NCBI GenBank assembly: GCA_025642075.2
Contig: JAODUO010000061.1
Coordinates: forward strand, 74,501 to 138,500
Reading direction: 5' to 3'
Source: Ridgeia piscesae
Lineage: Eukaryota; Annelida; Polychaeta; Sabellida; Siboglinidae
Length of the DNA: 64,000 nt
The notes beneath the pieces are model-generated. The model did no database searches and was not told the origin of the DNA. It saw only the letters and a list, made by a program, of their open reading frames with translations. Shown here piece by piece: positions 23,301 through 32,220 of the stretch. The stretch's first letter is position 1. Each line of letters begins with the position of its first letter. A program made the translations under genes and the position numbers.

Positions 23301-25128
23301 CAACAACACCATAGATGTTGCCATAAGACAACAATTCAGTGTTGTTGCTAACGCATCATTGTTGCTGTTGCCCCAAAGTGACACTGTCATCTACTTATTC
23401 CTGCCATAAGATTACATTTGATGTTGTTTCCCCAAGATGACACTTGGTGTTTTTTTCCCACAAGATGACACAGTGTTGTTTACCCCCAAGATAACACGCA
23501 ATGCCATTGTTTCCTCAAGATGACACTCAGTGTTGTTTTTCCCCCAAGATAAGACTCGGTGTCATTGTTTCCCGAAGATGACACTTGGTGTTGTTTTTTC
23601 TACAAGATGACATTCGGTGTTGTTTTTCCCCCAAGATAATACTCAGTGTCATTGTTTCCACAAGATGACACTTGGTGTTGTTTTTTCCACAAGATGACAC
23701 TCAGTGTTGTTTTTCCCCCAAGATAATACTCAGTGTCATTGTTTCCCCAAGATGACACTTGGTGTTGTTTTTTCCACAAGATGACACTCAGTGTTGTTTC
23801 CCCCAAGATAATACTCAGTGTCATTGTTTCCCCAAGATGACACTTGGTGTTGTTTTTTCCACAAGATGACACTCAGTGTTGTTTCCCCCAAGATAATACT
23901 CAGTGTCATTGTTTCCCCCAAGATAATACTCAGTGTCATTGTTTCCCCAAGATGACACTTGGTGTTGTTTTTTCCACAAGATGACACTCAGTGTTGTTTC
24001 CCCCAAGATAATACTCAGTGTCATTGTTTCCCCAAGATGACACTTGGTGTTGTTTTTTCCACAAGATGACACTCAGTGTTGTTTCCCCCAAGATAATACT
24101 CAGTGTCATTGTTTCCCCCAAGATAATACTCAGTGTCATTGTTTCCCCAAGATGACACTTGGTGTTGTTTTTTCCACAAGATGACACTCAGTGTTGTTTC
24201 CCCCAAGATAATACTCAGTGTCATTGTTTCCCCCAAGATAATACTCAGTGTCATTGTTTCCCCAAGATGACACTTGGTGTTGTTTTTTCCACAAGATGAC
24301 ACTCAGTGTTGTTTCCCCCAAGATAATACTCAGTGTCATTGTTTCCCCCAAGATAATACTCAGTGTCATTGTTTCCCCAAGATGACACTTGGTGTTGTTT
24401 TTTCCACAAGATGACACTCAGTGTTGTTTCCCCCAAGATAATACTCAGTGTCATTGTTTCCCCCAAGATAATACTCAGTGTCATTGTTTCCCCAAGATGA
24501 CACTTGGTGTTGTTTTTTCCACAAGATGACACTCAGTGTTGTTTCCCCCAAGATAATACTCAGTGTCATTGTTTCCCCAAGATGACACTTGGTGTTGTTT
24601 TTTCCACAAGATGACACTCAGTGTTGTTTCCCCCAAGATAATACTCAGTGTCATTGTTTCCCCCAAGATAATACTCAGTGTCATTGTTTCCCCAAGATGA
24701 CACTTGGTGTTGTTTTTTCCACAAGATGACACTCAGTGTTGTTTCCCCCAAGATAATACTCAGTGTCATTGTTTCCCCAAGATGACACTTGGTGTTGTTT
24801 TTTCCACAAGATGACACTCAGTGTTGTTTCCCCCAAGATAATACTCAGTGTCATTGTTTCCCCCAAGATGACACTCAGTGTTGTTTCCCCCAAGATAATA
24901 CTCAGTGTCATTGGTGTTGTTTTTTCCACAAGATGACATTCAATGTTGTTGTTGCAGGCGCTGGGAGTGGTCAGTGCCAATGACCGGACGACGCTGAAGA
25001 AGAAGGTGAAGGACCTGAAGACAGCGCTGGAGAAGGAACGCAAGCAGCAGGAGCGGGAGCAGAAGGCACGCGACAAACTCGAGAAGCAGGCCTCAGGCAA
25101 GAAGAAGAAGTTTGTGTTTGGCAAATAG
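191..25128 (+). CDS. PPP1R9A: Neurabin (PP1- and actin-binding scaffold), 3' 19 exons
   Basis: Spliced gene; exons 191-333, 4668-4800, 5827-5947, 7498-7602, 10614-10827, 12081-12296, 12730-12783, 14250-14378, 14894-15015, 15661-15757, 16071-16269, 16772-16938, 17466-17521, 18877-19092, 20586-20806, 21184-21372, 21910-22013, 22711-22914, 24958-25128. All junctions are GT..AG and all phases join, giving about 952 residues and a TAG stop. Order seen: PP1-docking RVKF, a PDZ domain, a proline-rich linker, a coiled coil, a disordered region, and a C-terminal SAM domain with a lysine-rich tail. This order is diagnostic of neurabin-1; vertebrate spinophilin (PPP1R9B) lacks SAM. In known neurabins the protein targets protein phosphatase 1 to actin-rich sites such as synapses and cell junctions. 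The N-terminal F-actin-binding part must lie upstream of base 1. The identification is firm; exact use of the weaker splice sites is inference. Confidence 0.93.
478..4300. repeat. 33-base minisatellite, about 115 copies, in neurabin intron
   Basis: Head-to-tail units of the form ttctaccagtgtgtatgtag followed by tggttgacagcta. Variable positions are T/C in gtg[t/c]gtat, A/C in ct[a/c]cc and A/T in g[a/t]cag. Because 33 is divisible by three and the unit has no stop in two frames, long ORFs run through it on both strands ([11 protein letters not shown] forward, [11 protein letters not shown] reverse). They lie inside an intron and have no family match, so they are by-products. Blocks of variants recur about 13 units apart, which shows segmental amplification. 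Confidence 0.95.
4399..4540. repeat. Two-copy tandem duplication, about 70-75 bases
   Basis: The stretch gacattatgtgg.aaacattg followed by cttatatatttatgt and ttaaattaaattcatttt occurs at about 4400 and again at about 4472. It lies between the 33-base array and the exon at 4668. Confidence 0.8.
4668..4800 (+). CDS. PPP1R9A: Neurabin exon: conserved PP1-PDZ linker
   Basis: Acceptor gttttatgaag, donor gtaaat. It encodes [19 protein letters not shown] and then a stretch beginning [18 protein letters not shown], the highly conserved neurabin block that wraps PP1 and leads into the PDZ domain. The last codon is split with the next exon (G plus GG). Confidence 0.92.
4801..5826 (+). other. Neurabin intron without recognised content
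   Basis: AT-rich intron between the PP1-linker exon and the first PDZ exon. I see no repeat array, gene or RNA in it on either strand. Confidence 0.7.
5827..5947 (+). CDS. PPP1R9A: Neurabin exon: first half of PDZ domain
   Basis: Acceptor tgtttcag, donor gtaact. It encodes [20 protein letters not shown] and the start of the PDZ fold, including the carboxylate-binding loop GLGLSI and the strand LGIFIKTL. The fold continues without a frame break in the exon at 7498. Confidence 0.93.
6768..6880 (+). repeat. Dispersed repeat, copy 1 (divergent)
   Basis: Shares the family core gttgctatagaaac, gtaacgaaggtcctgg and ggcctaaagtagcccac with the copies at 8180-9140, 11605, 14545 and 15165. Diverged at its start. 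Confidence 0.8.
6945..7105. repeat. Long polypurine tract in neurabin intron
   Basis: About 160 bases made almost only of A and G on the plus strand (for example gggaggggagatggcgaagg), 390 bases before the exon at 7498. Such tracts can form triplexes or act as GA-rich splicing elements; no function is shown here. Confidence 0.8.
7498..7602 (+). CDS. PPP1R9A: Neurabin exon: second half of PDZ domain
   Basis: Acceptor tctgacag, donor AA|gtaagt. It encodes [20 protein letters not shown] and [11 protein letters not shown], the C-terminal half of the PDZ fold. The last about 15 bases plus the donor are copied five more times downstream as a tandem array (7588-7910). Only the first donor keeps the frame open, because GTC AAG TAA follows on read-through. 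Confidence 0.92.
7588..7910 (+). repeat. Tandem array of a copied exon end plus splice donor, about 53-base unit, six copies
   Basis: The first copy is the real end of the PDZ exon (gtggcaacgtcaagtaagtc). Five more copies follow, each with the same AA|gtaagt donor and ccacaccctcagttgtgtcag. The array therefore starts inside the exon and repeats the exon-intron boundary. Use of any later donor would add an in-frame TAA. Confidence 0.92.
8180..8282 (+). repeat. Dispersed repeat, copy 2 (decayed)
   Basis: Recognisable by agctgttaacttagattgtt and gctgtagaaacacgtgg; the downstream half has decayed. Confidence 0.7.
8535..8925 (+). repeat. Dispersed repeat, copy 3 (near full length, about 390 bases)
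   Basis: Matches the 15165-15570 copy over its whole length, including ccagttgtcattggtggctg, cctcttcctaggcctaaag and the tail gattctgatttca. With copy 15165 it defines the element as about 390-400 bases. No ORF, no clear terminal repeat and no tRNA-like head were seen. Confidence 0.85.
8926..9140 (+). repeat. Dispersed repeat, copy 4
   Basis: Directly abuts copy 3 in the same orientation. It has the element start (ccatgaaggaatttagccag) and the core, and stops after taaagtagaccacgtacaag. Confidence 0.85.
10010..10553 (+). repeat. 18/16-base minisatellite in neurabin intron
   Basis: About 30 units of tctatgtcatcttctctg and the shorter tctgtgtcatcttc form, differing by tat/tgt and by loss of two bases. 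It ends about 60 bases before the acceptor at 10613, so it forms a long pyrimidine-rich lead-in to that splice site. Ser/Leu-rich ORFs in it are by-products. Confidence 0.92.
10614..10827 (+). CDS. PPP1R9A: Neurabin exon: end of PDZ and Gln-rich helix
   Basis: Acceptor gttgacag, donor gtatgc. It completes the PDZ strand VKFLIGRE, then encodes [20 protein letters not shown] and a glutamine-rich charged helix ([10 protein letters not shown]) ending in an acidic, serine-rich stretch. The start of the helix resembles the neurabin segment that follows PDZ. The intron before it carries an 18-base minisatellite ending about 60 bases upstream. Confidence 0.9.
11340..11389. repeat. (TGCG)n microsatellite
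   Basis: About 12 uninterrupted tgcg units in the intron between exons 10614 and 12081. Alternating purine-pyrimidine DNA of this kind can adopt Z form. Confidence 0.95.
11605..11735 (+). repeat. Dispersed repeat, copy 5
   Basis: Core only: ccaggtgtcattggtggctg, ttaacttagactgttgctat, gagtaacgaaggtcttgg, ctaggcctaaagtagccc. Same orientation as the others. Confidence 0.85.
12081..12296 (+). CDS. PPP1R9A: Neurabin exon: proline-rich linker and start of coiled coil
   Basis: Acceptor cttccctgcag, donor gtcagt; 72 codons, phase 0 at both ends. It encodes [17 protein letters not shown], a proline/serine linker, and ends with QQLFIKLKE, the conserved start of the neurabin coiled coil. The PPPLP run could bind SH3 or EVH1 domains (inference). 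Confidence 0.9.
12730..12783 (+). CDS. PPP1R9A: Neurabin exon: coiled-coil microexon
   Basis: Only 18 codons ([18 protein letters not shown]), phase 0 at both ends, acceptor ttcttgacag, donor gtatgt. It continues the heptad-like pattern begun by LFIKLKE. It could be skipped without a frame change. Confidence 0.88.
13900..14249 (+). repeat. Degenerate gacactggt-type repeats before a splice acceptor
   Basis: Many related pieces such as gacactggtaatggcattgg, gtgacactgg and acacgcctgacagtaatgtt, ending gacactggtgttgtgtttag at the acceptor for the exon at 14250. Two perfect copies of ctgacagtaatgttgacac lie at about 14130-14170. Confidence 0.7.
14250..14378 (+). CDS. PPP1R9A: Neurabin exon: coiled coil
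   Basis: Forty-three codons, phase 0 at both ends; acceptor tgtgtttag, donor gtaagt. It begins [20 protein letters not shown] and is helical and rich in Glu and Lys, as in the neurabin dimerising coiled coil. The initial Met is internal, not a start. Confidence 0.88.
14545..14642 (+). repeat. Dispersed repeat, copy 6 (decayed)
   Basis: Recognisable by aatggtggctgttgacttag, agtaactaaggtcttagaag and ttcctagacccaaagttgcc; lacks several family bases. Confidence 0.75.
14894..15015 (+). CDS. PPP1R9A: Neurabin exon: coiled coil
   Basis: Acceptor tgttgttgcag, donor gtgagt, ends in phase 2. It encodes [20 protein letters not shown] and [12 protein letters not shown], matching the human neurabin segment around KKYNKAKKLIKDFQQ. 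This is one of the best-conserved parts of the coiled coil. Confidence 0.92.
15165..15570 (+). repeat. Dispersed repeat, copy 7 (near full length)
   Basis: Runs from about ggcatgaaagaatttaacct through ccagttgtcattggtgactg and cctaggcctaaagtagccca to gattctgatttcacatttg. It matches copy 3 over about 390 bases. Confidence 0.85.
15661..15757 (+). CDS. PPP1R9A: Neurabin exon: coiled coil
   Basis: Acceptor acatgtgacag, donor gtacat. It encodes [20 protein letters not shown] and [11 protein letters not shown], a charged helix. The acceptor sits at the end of a short degenerate repeat of the type gattgacatgtga. Confidence 0.88.
16071..16269 (+). CDS. PPP1R9A: Neurabin exon: end of coiled coil, disordered region
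   Basis: Acceptor tttgtttcag, donor gtatgg. It begins [16 protein letters not shown], the end of the coiled coil (compare IRDLEAEV in vertebrates), and then becomes a proline/serine-rich disordered stretch ending [17 protein letters not shown]. Confidence 0.88.
16772..16938 (+). CDS. PPP1R9A: Neurabin exon: disordered region with PETE motif
   Basis: Acceptor tgttgttacag, donor gtgagt. It encodes [20 protein letters not shown] and [12 protein letters not shown]. The order VPETE, LD, then a basic RRLPTRR block parallels vertebrate neurabin-1 (VPETERLD followed by a basic stretch). Confidence 0.87.
17466..17521 (+). CDS. PPP1R9A: Neurabin exon: acidic microexon
   Basis: Acceptor tatttgcag, donor gtatgt, phase 0 to phase 2. 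It encodes [18 protein letters not shown]. Short, acidic and probably disordered; assigned by phase and by its place between recognised exons. Confidence 0.78.
17522..18876 (+). other. Neurabin intron without recognised content
   Basis: About 1.35 kb of AT-rich intron. No array, retroelement or extra exon recognised on either strand. Confidence 0.65.
18877..19092 (+). CDS. PPP1R9A: Neurabin exon: disordered Tyr/Pro-rich segment
   Basis: Acceptor gcttgcttacag, donor gtaggt. In phase it encodes [20 protein letters not shown], then [15 protein letters not shown] and [28 protein letters not shown] contains a PPxY-type WW ligand and polyproline. Vertebrate counterparts are not obvious. Assigned by open frame, splice sites and matching phases on both sides. 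Confidence 0.8.
19093..20585 (+). other. Neurabin intron without recognised content
   Basis: About 1.5 kb between the [10 protein letters not shown] exon and the first GGITLVS exon. No repeat array and no convincing exon were seen. Confidence 0.65.
20586..20806 (+). CDS. PPP1R9A: Neurabin exon: first two GGITLVS repeats
   Basis: Acceptor tgtgtttccag, donor gttagt. It encodes [17 protein letters not shown], then [13 protein letters not shown] and [12 protein letters not shown], two copies of a short repeat that continues in the next exon. Phases 2 in, 1 out. Degenerate tgtcatgtcttgat-like repeats begin just after the donor. Confidence 0.85.
21184..21372 (+). CDS. PPP1R9A: Neurabin exon: third and fourth GGITLVS repeats
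   Basis: Acceptor tccctttcacag, donor gtgggt. It encodes [13 protein letters not shown] and [13 protein letters not shown], and ends with a weaker [10 protein letters not shown]. The repeat spans the intron, so the motif was multiplied in protein space, not only within one exon. Confidence 0.85.
21430..21909 (+). repeat. Tandem array of copied splice-acceptor sequence, about 27-base unit
   Basis: Units of the form gttacactgtctgtgtatgt ending tacagt, degenerate at the left and nearly perfect at the right. The last unit ends in atgttacag, which is the acceptor used for the exon at 21910. At least five earlier units carry a similar ttacag. Confidence 0.9.
21910..22013 (+). CDS. PPP1R9A: Neurabin exon: pre-SAM linker
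   Basis: Acceptor tgtatgttacag, donor gtaagt. It encodes [19 protein letters not shown] and AAAKLTED. The acceptor is the last unit of an intronic tandem array whose units each end in a similar atgttacag. Confidence 0.83.
22711..22914 (+). CDS. PPP1R9A: Neurabin exon: SAM domain
   Basis: Acceptor ctccctcacag, donor gtgggt; 68 codons. A Ser-rich start is followed by [20 protein letters not shown] and [20 protein letters not shown], the core SAM helices. The same Trp and Leu positions occur in neurabin-1 (EWSVQQVSHWL, QLLQLDGNKLK). Confidence 0.94.
23420..24950 (+). repeat. Compound minisatellite alternating 85- and 115-base units
   Basis: Built from about 30-base pieces (cccccaagataatactcagt, ccccaagatgacacttggtg, ttccacaagatgacactcag). 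Successive larger units start 85 or 115 bases apart, the longer ones having one extra cccccaagataatactcagt piece. More decayed pieces reach back to about 23090. The array ends at the acceptor of the last neurabin exon. Minus-strand ORFs in it ([19 protein letters not shown]) are by-products. Confidence 0.93.
24958..25128 (+). CDS. PPP1R9A: Neurabin terminal coding exon: end of SAM, basic tail, stop
   Basis: Acceptor ttgttgttgcag. It encodes [20 protein letters not shown], completing the SAM domain, and then a Lys/Glu-rich helix ending KKKKFVFGK and TAG. The neurabin-1 equivalent is ALGMTASQDRAVVKKKLKE. The minisatellite before it runs up to the acceptor. Confidence 0.94.
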   Translation, partial: ALGVVSANDRTTLKKKVKDLKTALEKERKQQEREQKARDKLEKQASGKKKKFVFGK

Positions 25129-26171
25129 TAATTGTCAAGTCACAGCTGAATGCTTCTGACAGACGGCAGTACATGCATCGGACTCGAGTTCATATACTCG
25201 AAAGTGGTCAAAGTAACGATTGCTCCCTGTTGACCTGCTGCTCTGTGATGGCCCGGCCTGGCCCGGCCCCGTTAACATTCCATGCACGATATGTGCTACT
25301 CAGTGTCATCAGTTTCCCGCCACTACGACCAATCTCCGAGTTCTGTTGAACGTTTCACCGTTGTGGCGTCTGTCTGCCTACCTCAGTCGAGCAGCAGCAT
25401 TTGTTGGCGGCAAGCCAAGTACCATCGCTCCACGAAGTTGGAAGTTCTCATATGAATGCTCACATTTAATTTATTAACATGTCGGTTCGTTTGACGTTAA
25501 TGTTACTTTGGTGCACGTCGACTTCCTTCGCACTCTCACCTAATGTCTCGGCACATAAACCACAGCATCAGTGACGTGACAAGTCTCTGTTGTTTGTACA
25601 CATTATAGCAGTCTCAATTAATCCATCATTACCTGGGACTGATAGTCGCGAAGGCATTTGCATCAGGATAGCATTCCGATTGCTCCCGTCTCAAGAAAAT
25701 ATTTTTATACGAGTTCCTCTTTCAAAGGTTGGCATCGTTTAGAAGTGTGACAAATTGAACCGTCGCTTACGTTGAAACAAAGGGCACGAGGGATTGTTTA
25801 AAAATAAGCATAGTTTTGTAGTGTTTATAATTTTTATGGAGAAAACACGTACGATATGAAATCTGGCAGGGTTGGCTTTGTTGCCAGCCTTGTGTTCAAG
25901 TGACATTTGATAATATGCTCATTCATGCGAGTCGGTATGAGAAAATGAAAGTGAAACTGATTATGTGCTACATGTTAAGGCAGCATCTGCCAGCTGATTC
26001 GGATGTTTAGTCCGATATGTACAAAAATCATCCGTAATGCAGAGGGCTAGTTGGACGTGTCATGGTGCTTGCTGTTGTCACGTTATTTGACTAAACATAC
26101 ACACCACAGCGTCTTCACAGTTGTGTTTATGTACTGTACTGACTCGCAAGGCAATTGTTGAATATGAAGTT

Positions 26172-26177
26172 AATAAA
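26172..26177 (+). terminator. Candidate polyadenylation signal of neurabin
   Basis: First AATAAA after the neurabin stop, about 1.04 kb downstream. A second AATAAA lies at 26543-26548. Which one is used cannot be told from sequence. Confidence 0.4.
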
Positions 26178-27906
26178 TCGGTCATTTATTAACACTTTTC
26201 TAGGGTGTAAGTTGAAAAATGTGATAGATTACAGATTATTATTGACTGTCTACTTACAGAACGGTAATATTTCAGTTACCCGTGCAGATCGTGTACATTT
26301 AAAACTTTCTATGATGTAGGTGCCTATAGATATCTTTGCATCAAGGAAATTATTATAGCAAACCCTTGAGAGAGTGAGGCCTTAACAGTTAATGTAGTTC
26401 ATGTGGCATCTTAAGCAACAGTGAATATATCACTTCGTTCAAATGAGGCAAACTTTTCTAGCGTATGAAGGGTGTCAAAATCTTCAGTGAACTTCTGCTG
26501 TAAATATATTTTGTCAACAAGTTATTGAATAATTATTATGAAAATAAATGTTCATTTATAAAGGATACATGCTCAGTAAATGAACATTTGTCCATGTGAT
26601 ACGATTTTTGAATAGAATATTCGTCTGAAATTGAAGCATCATCGCAAAATGAAAATGTGAAGGGATGTGGTAACCCATCATGTAACATGCCACGTGATGT
26701 CATTTGTCGAAAGGAACATTTATTTGTTAACGTACGATGCCCACCGCACACTAATTTACCAAAGAAAGTAACAGGTATGTGACGTCAGAGGTGGAGTGGC
26801 CTTAGTAAATCACCAGCAGTGAAGTTATCAAAGCGTGAAGATGTTATATCTACCACATGCATTACGAGTATGCATAAATTTATTTGAGATGCATGTGTAT
26901 GTAGCAGACTCTTGTTGAGTCAGTGTTGTCATTGATGACGTTGCTTTCTCACTAGTAATCTCATTAAGTACTTGCACAAGGAAGTGGAGTTCATCTCAGT
27001 GGCACACTATCAAGAAACTGCCAGAAAAAGACACTACATTGTACGCGTAATGTTTAGAATCAGAAGTGGACCCAAAGACGCTTACATATATTCTTCGCTG
27101 TTCCTCACAGTTAGTGGTGTTCCCTGCATATACTACAACCGCACAAAACAGTAACCATGTTCTGGATGCTGTTACGACGTAGTATGGTCTTCCTACATAT
27201 ATGGACATTTTTGATAACCTGTTTACTATACATGTGTTGGTGCTGTCTACGCTGGCTACGACAGGACATGCAGACGTGTTCGTATATAGAGCAACATAAC
27301 AAAGGGTGTGAATATTTCTTCTCGCCGCGAGACTTGTTTTGTACCAAATGTATGTACAATAAATTAATAGCACTGTACTAATCAGACACTGATTCTGTTT
27401 AGTTCCTGTTTACATGACATGTTCTACCCAGTGGTAAATCAGTGGCATTCTCGTGGCAACATTATAGCACTGATTCTATACTATAAATGTCCGTCCGTCC
27501 GTCTCCATCAGTTTTGCATATATTGAGCTGATATTTTGTATGTGATCTAGTGGGTCTGTGTATGGTTCGTAGACTTTTCTAAAATTTTCTGGGGCAATGG
27601 AGAACTTGGGGGCTCGCTATTTCATGAGGCTATGCATGGATTAAAACATTTTGTTGTTGTGATGTGACCATGTGACTAATTATGGGTCACTGAAACAATG
27701 TAATAGGGCGTGCAAGTCTCGCGCGCGAAAACGAGGCTGGGGGCAGGAGGTCCATATACTCCATGTTAACATATAGGACTCGAACTGTCCCGAAATAGCG
27801 TATTTCAGTTATAGTGTCCGAAGGATTATTACAAGCAGAACCAGTGGAGCATTTTGCCGGTGACAATGATCACAGAAATCATGAATTTTAATCCATTATT
27901 ATGGTG

Positions 27907-27920
27907 GTTGCCATGGCAAT
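27907..27920 (-). promoter_or_regulatory. Strong X-box-like (RFX) site, no gene assigned
   Basis: ATTGCCATGGCAAC on the minus strand fits the 14-base X-box consensus RYYNYYATRRNRAC at every position and is nearly palindromic. Such sites mark promoters of ciliary genes in animals. I could not find a convincing first exon next to it on either strand. Confidence 0.5.
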
Positions 27921-28453
27921 AGCGGCAAGTACTTGTGTTTGGCGATCTTGACTAATAATGAAGAGTGCCGTATTTCGCGCAGCACAACCTGTTTGGGCCA
28001 AACGTATACATGTGTTATGATTATGTGCATTTAGACAACTTGTCAGATATAAGTGCTTATCGAAACCACAACGTACAGCAATGTAAAACGCAAATCCCAT
28101 AAAAGACACATACAGCTTAGCATCGTGTCGATTATCTGCACTACGTAAATCGCAATGTGTCTATGATAGTGTGATAAACTCAATATTAAATCGGACATTT
28201 AAGATAAGAAACGTATAACACAAGATATTTATGAACTGATTTTCCTAGTATTCATCAGTCGGAAGCTACAACTGTCATCCATCATTAGAATATTATTCTT
28301 GTGTCCAGTCCCCAATTAGTCTCGCTTAGTCCCCAATAAGCTCCAGTCGCGCGGAGTCACGCCATGTATCGTGACCCACTTGTAGGCCCTATGCAATTCT
28401 AAAACAAGGCAGACTGCTTTTTTCAGAAGCAAGATTTAACTCTGCTAAGCGCA

Positions 28454-28459
28454 TTTATT
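28454..28459 (-). terminator. Possible polyadenylation signal of the small divergent gene
   Basis: AATAAA on the minus strand (tttatt on plus), about 660 bases after the stop. It is the nearest match I noticed; use is unproven. Confidence 0.25.
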
Positions 28460-29118
28460 CAGGGAGATGGGACCTCAATGATCATAACTTTCAAGTGACT
28501 GCCTTTTTTCCCAAGCATCTTTAGCCTGTTGGTTATTCGGCTGGTAGCCAATATTCTTGACCCCCAGAAGTTAGATTTTGTTCTTTACTATGTATGTCCC
28601 TCGTTAACAACAATCGTGTATTGAAAATGTACATCATCTGGATACCATCAGGACGTACCATCAGGATACTTAACATTTTAAAAACAATACAGAAATGTAG
28701 CTAACATTTAATGGTGGTTTTCATTATGAACTCATTGTCTTGGCAAAATAGCCCCAGGTCATCACCCGGTAATGATAAGACTCGACCAAGTTATTGAAAA
28801 GGCAATAAAATAATATAAATGTTAGTCAAATGAAAATTGCACATACAGCAGGCAACATTTATCCCGGGTCCTGCACCAGTTTGTTTCTGCTCACGAAAGG
28901 CCTGTTCATGCAGTGTTATGTGCACATCATCCAATGCAATCTGTTCCTGCTGAAAATTGTCACAACACTGGTTTCTGTGATCGAATGAACCACATTCACA
29001 TGGAATGTTGGTCGTTTTGGTCACAGTGTACATGCTTTGTTTACCACGTTACACAAAAATGGCATACACGATATTCTGAACATAATAACAGCCAACCCTC
29101 TAGGTGGCCGAAAGCCAC

Positions 29119-31776
<2,658 letters not shown>

Positions 31777-31969
31777 TTGTAAACAACAATTCGAATTCGG
31801 CCAATCATACGGAGCTGGCCCGGAGAACCTGAAAACTTTATTTAGTCTACATTTATTAAAATTAATACTTTATAATTATTCTATTTATACACATTGAATA
31901 ACTGTAGTTCCAGTAACGAAAACACAACAGCTATACATATTACACAAGAAATTAAACGCACCCAAATCA

Positions 31970-31982
31970 GTTGCTATGCAAC
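31970..31982. promoter_or_regulatory. X-box-like site in the shared ODAD4 A / small-gene promoter
   Basis: GTTGCTATGCAAC, a 13-base palindrome with X-box half sites (GTTGC, GCAAC). It lies 118 bases before the ODAD4 A ATG and 193 bases before the minus-strand ATG at 31776. RFX factors that drive ciliary genes bind this class of site; here the spacer is one base shorter than the usual 14-mer. Confidence 0.6.
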
Positions 31983-32062
31983 AACACGTTGTTTATCAAT
32001 GGTCACTTGGAGCACCTGCTCGCGTCAGCTGTAATTAACAAATCGTTATTATTACGTTAAGC

Positions 32063-32068
32063 TATAAA
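32063..32068 (+). promoter_or_regulatory. TATA-like element of ODAD4 A
   Basis: TATAAA beginning 38 bases before the ATG at 32101. Copy B has TATAAAA at nearly the same distance. If used it implies a very short 5' UTR. Confidence 0.4.
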
Positions 32069-32100
32069 CATATTCCAGACAGTTTAGGAGACTTTCAGAT

Positions 32101-32220
32101 ATGTACGGAGAGGGTGATAGTGACGACCAACCGAAAGGGTCCTTTGAGATTTTCAAAGCCGAAGGCGATGTTCTATTTAAGCACGGGGAATACCGGAAGG
32201 CCCTAGAGAGTTATAACACG
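32101..32220 (+). CDS. ODAD4: ODAD4 A first exon (promoter 1)
   Basis: ATG after tttcagat; reads [20 protein letters not shown] and [20 protein letters not shown], the first helix pair of TPR 1; donor gtatgt, phase 0. It matches the first exon of copy B (SKAEGEVLFKRGDYRKAVES) and the vertebrate N-terminus. Confidence 0.92.

Larger units (their letters stand above)
25129..28453. other. Intergenic region and neurabin 3' UTR
   Basis: Holds the neurabin 3' UTR (to about 26.2 or 26.6 kb) and then about 2 kb with no gene that I can support. Short ORFs at 26972, 27157 and 27888 have no family features. An X-box-like palindrome lies at 27907-27920. Confidence 0.6.

Noticed and set aside
23600..25124. 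Family of overlapping minus-strand ORFs starting [11 protein letters not shown]
   Set aside because: Shadows of the 85/115-base intronic array; no splice or promoter support.
28791..29033. Minus-strand ORF MYTVTKTTNIPCECGSF, just after the small gene
   Set aside because: Cys-rich by chance; it lies in the likely 3' UTR of the small gene and has no recognisable domain.
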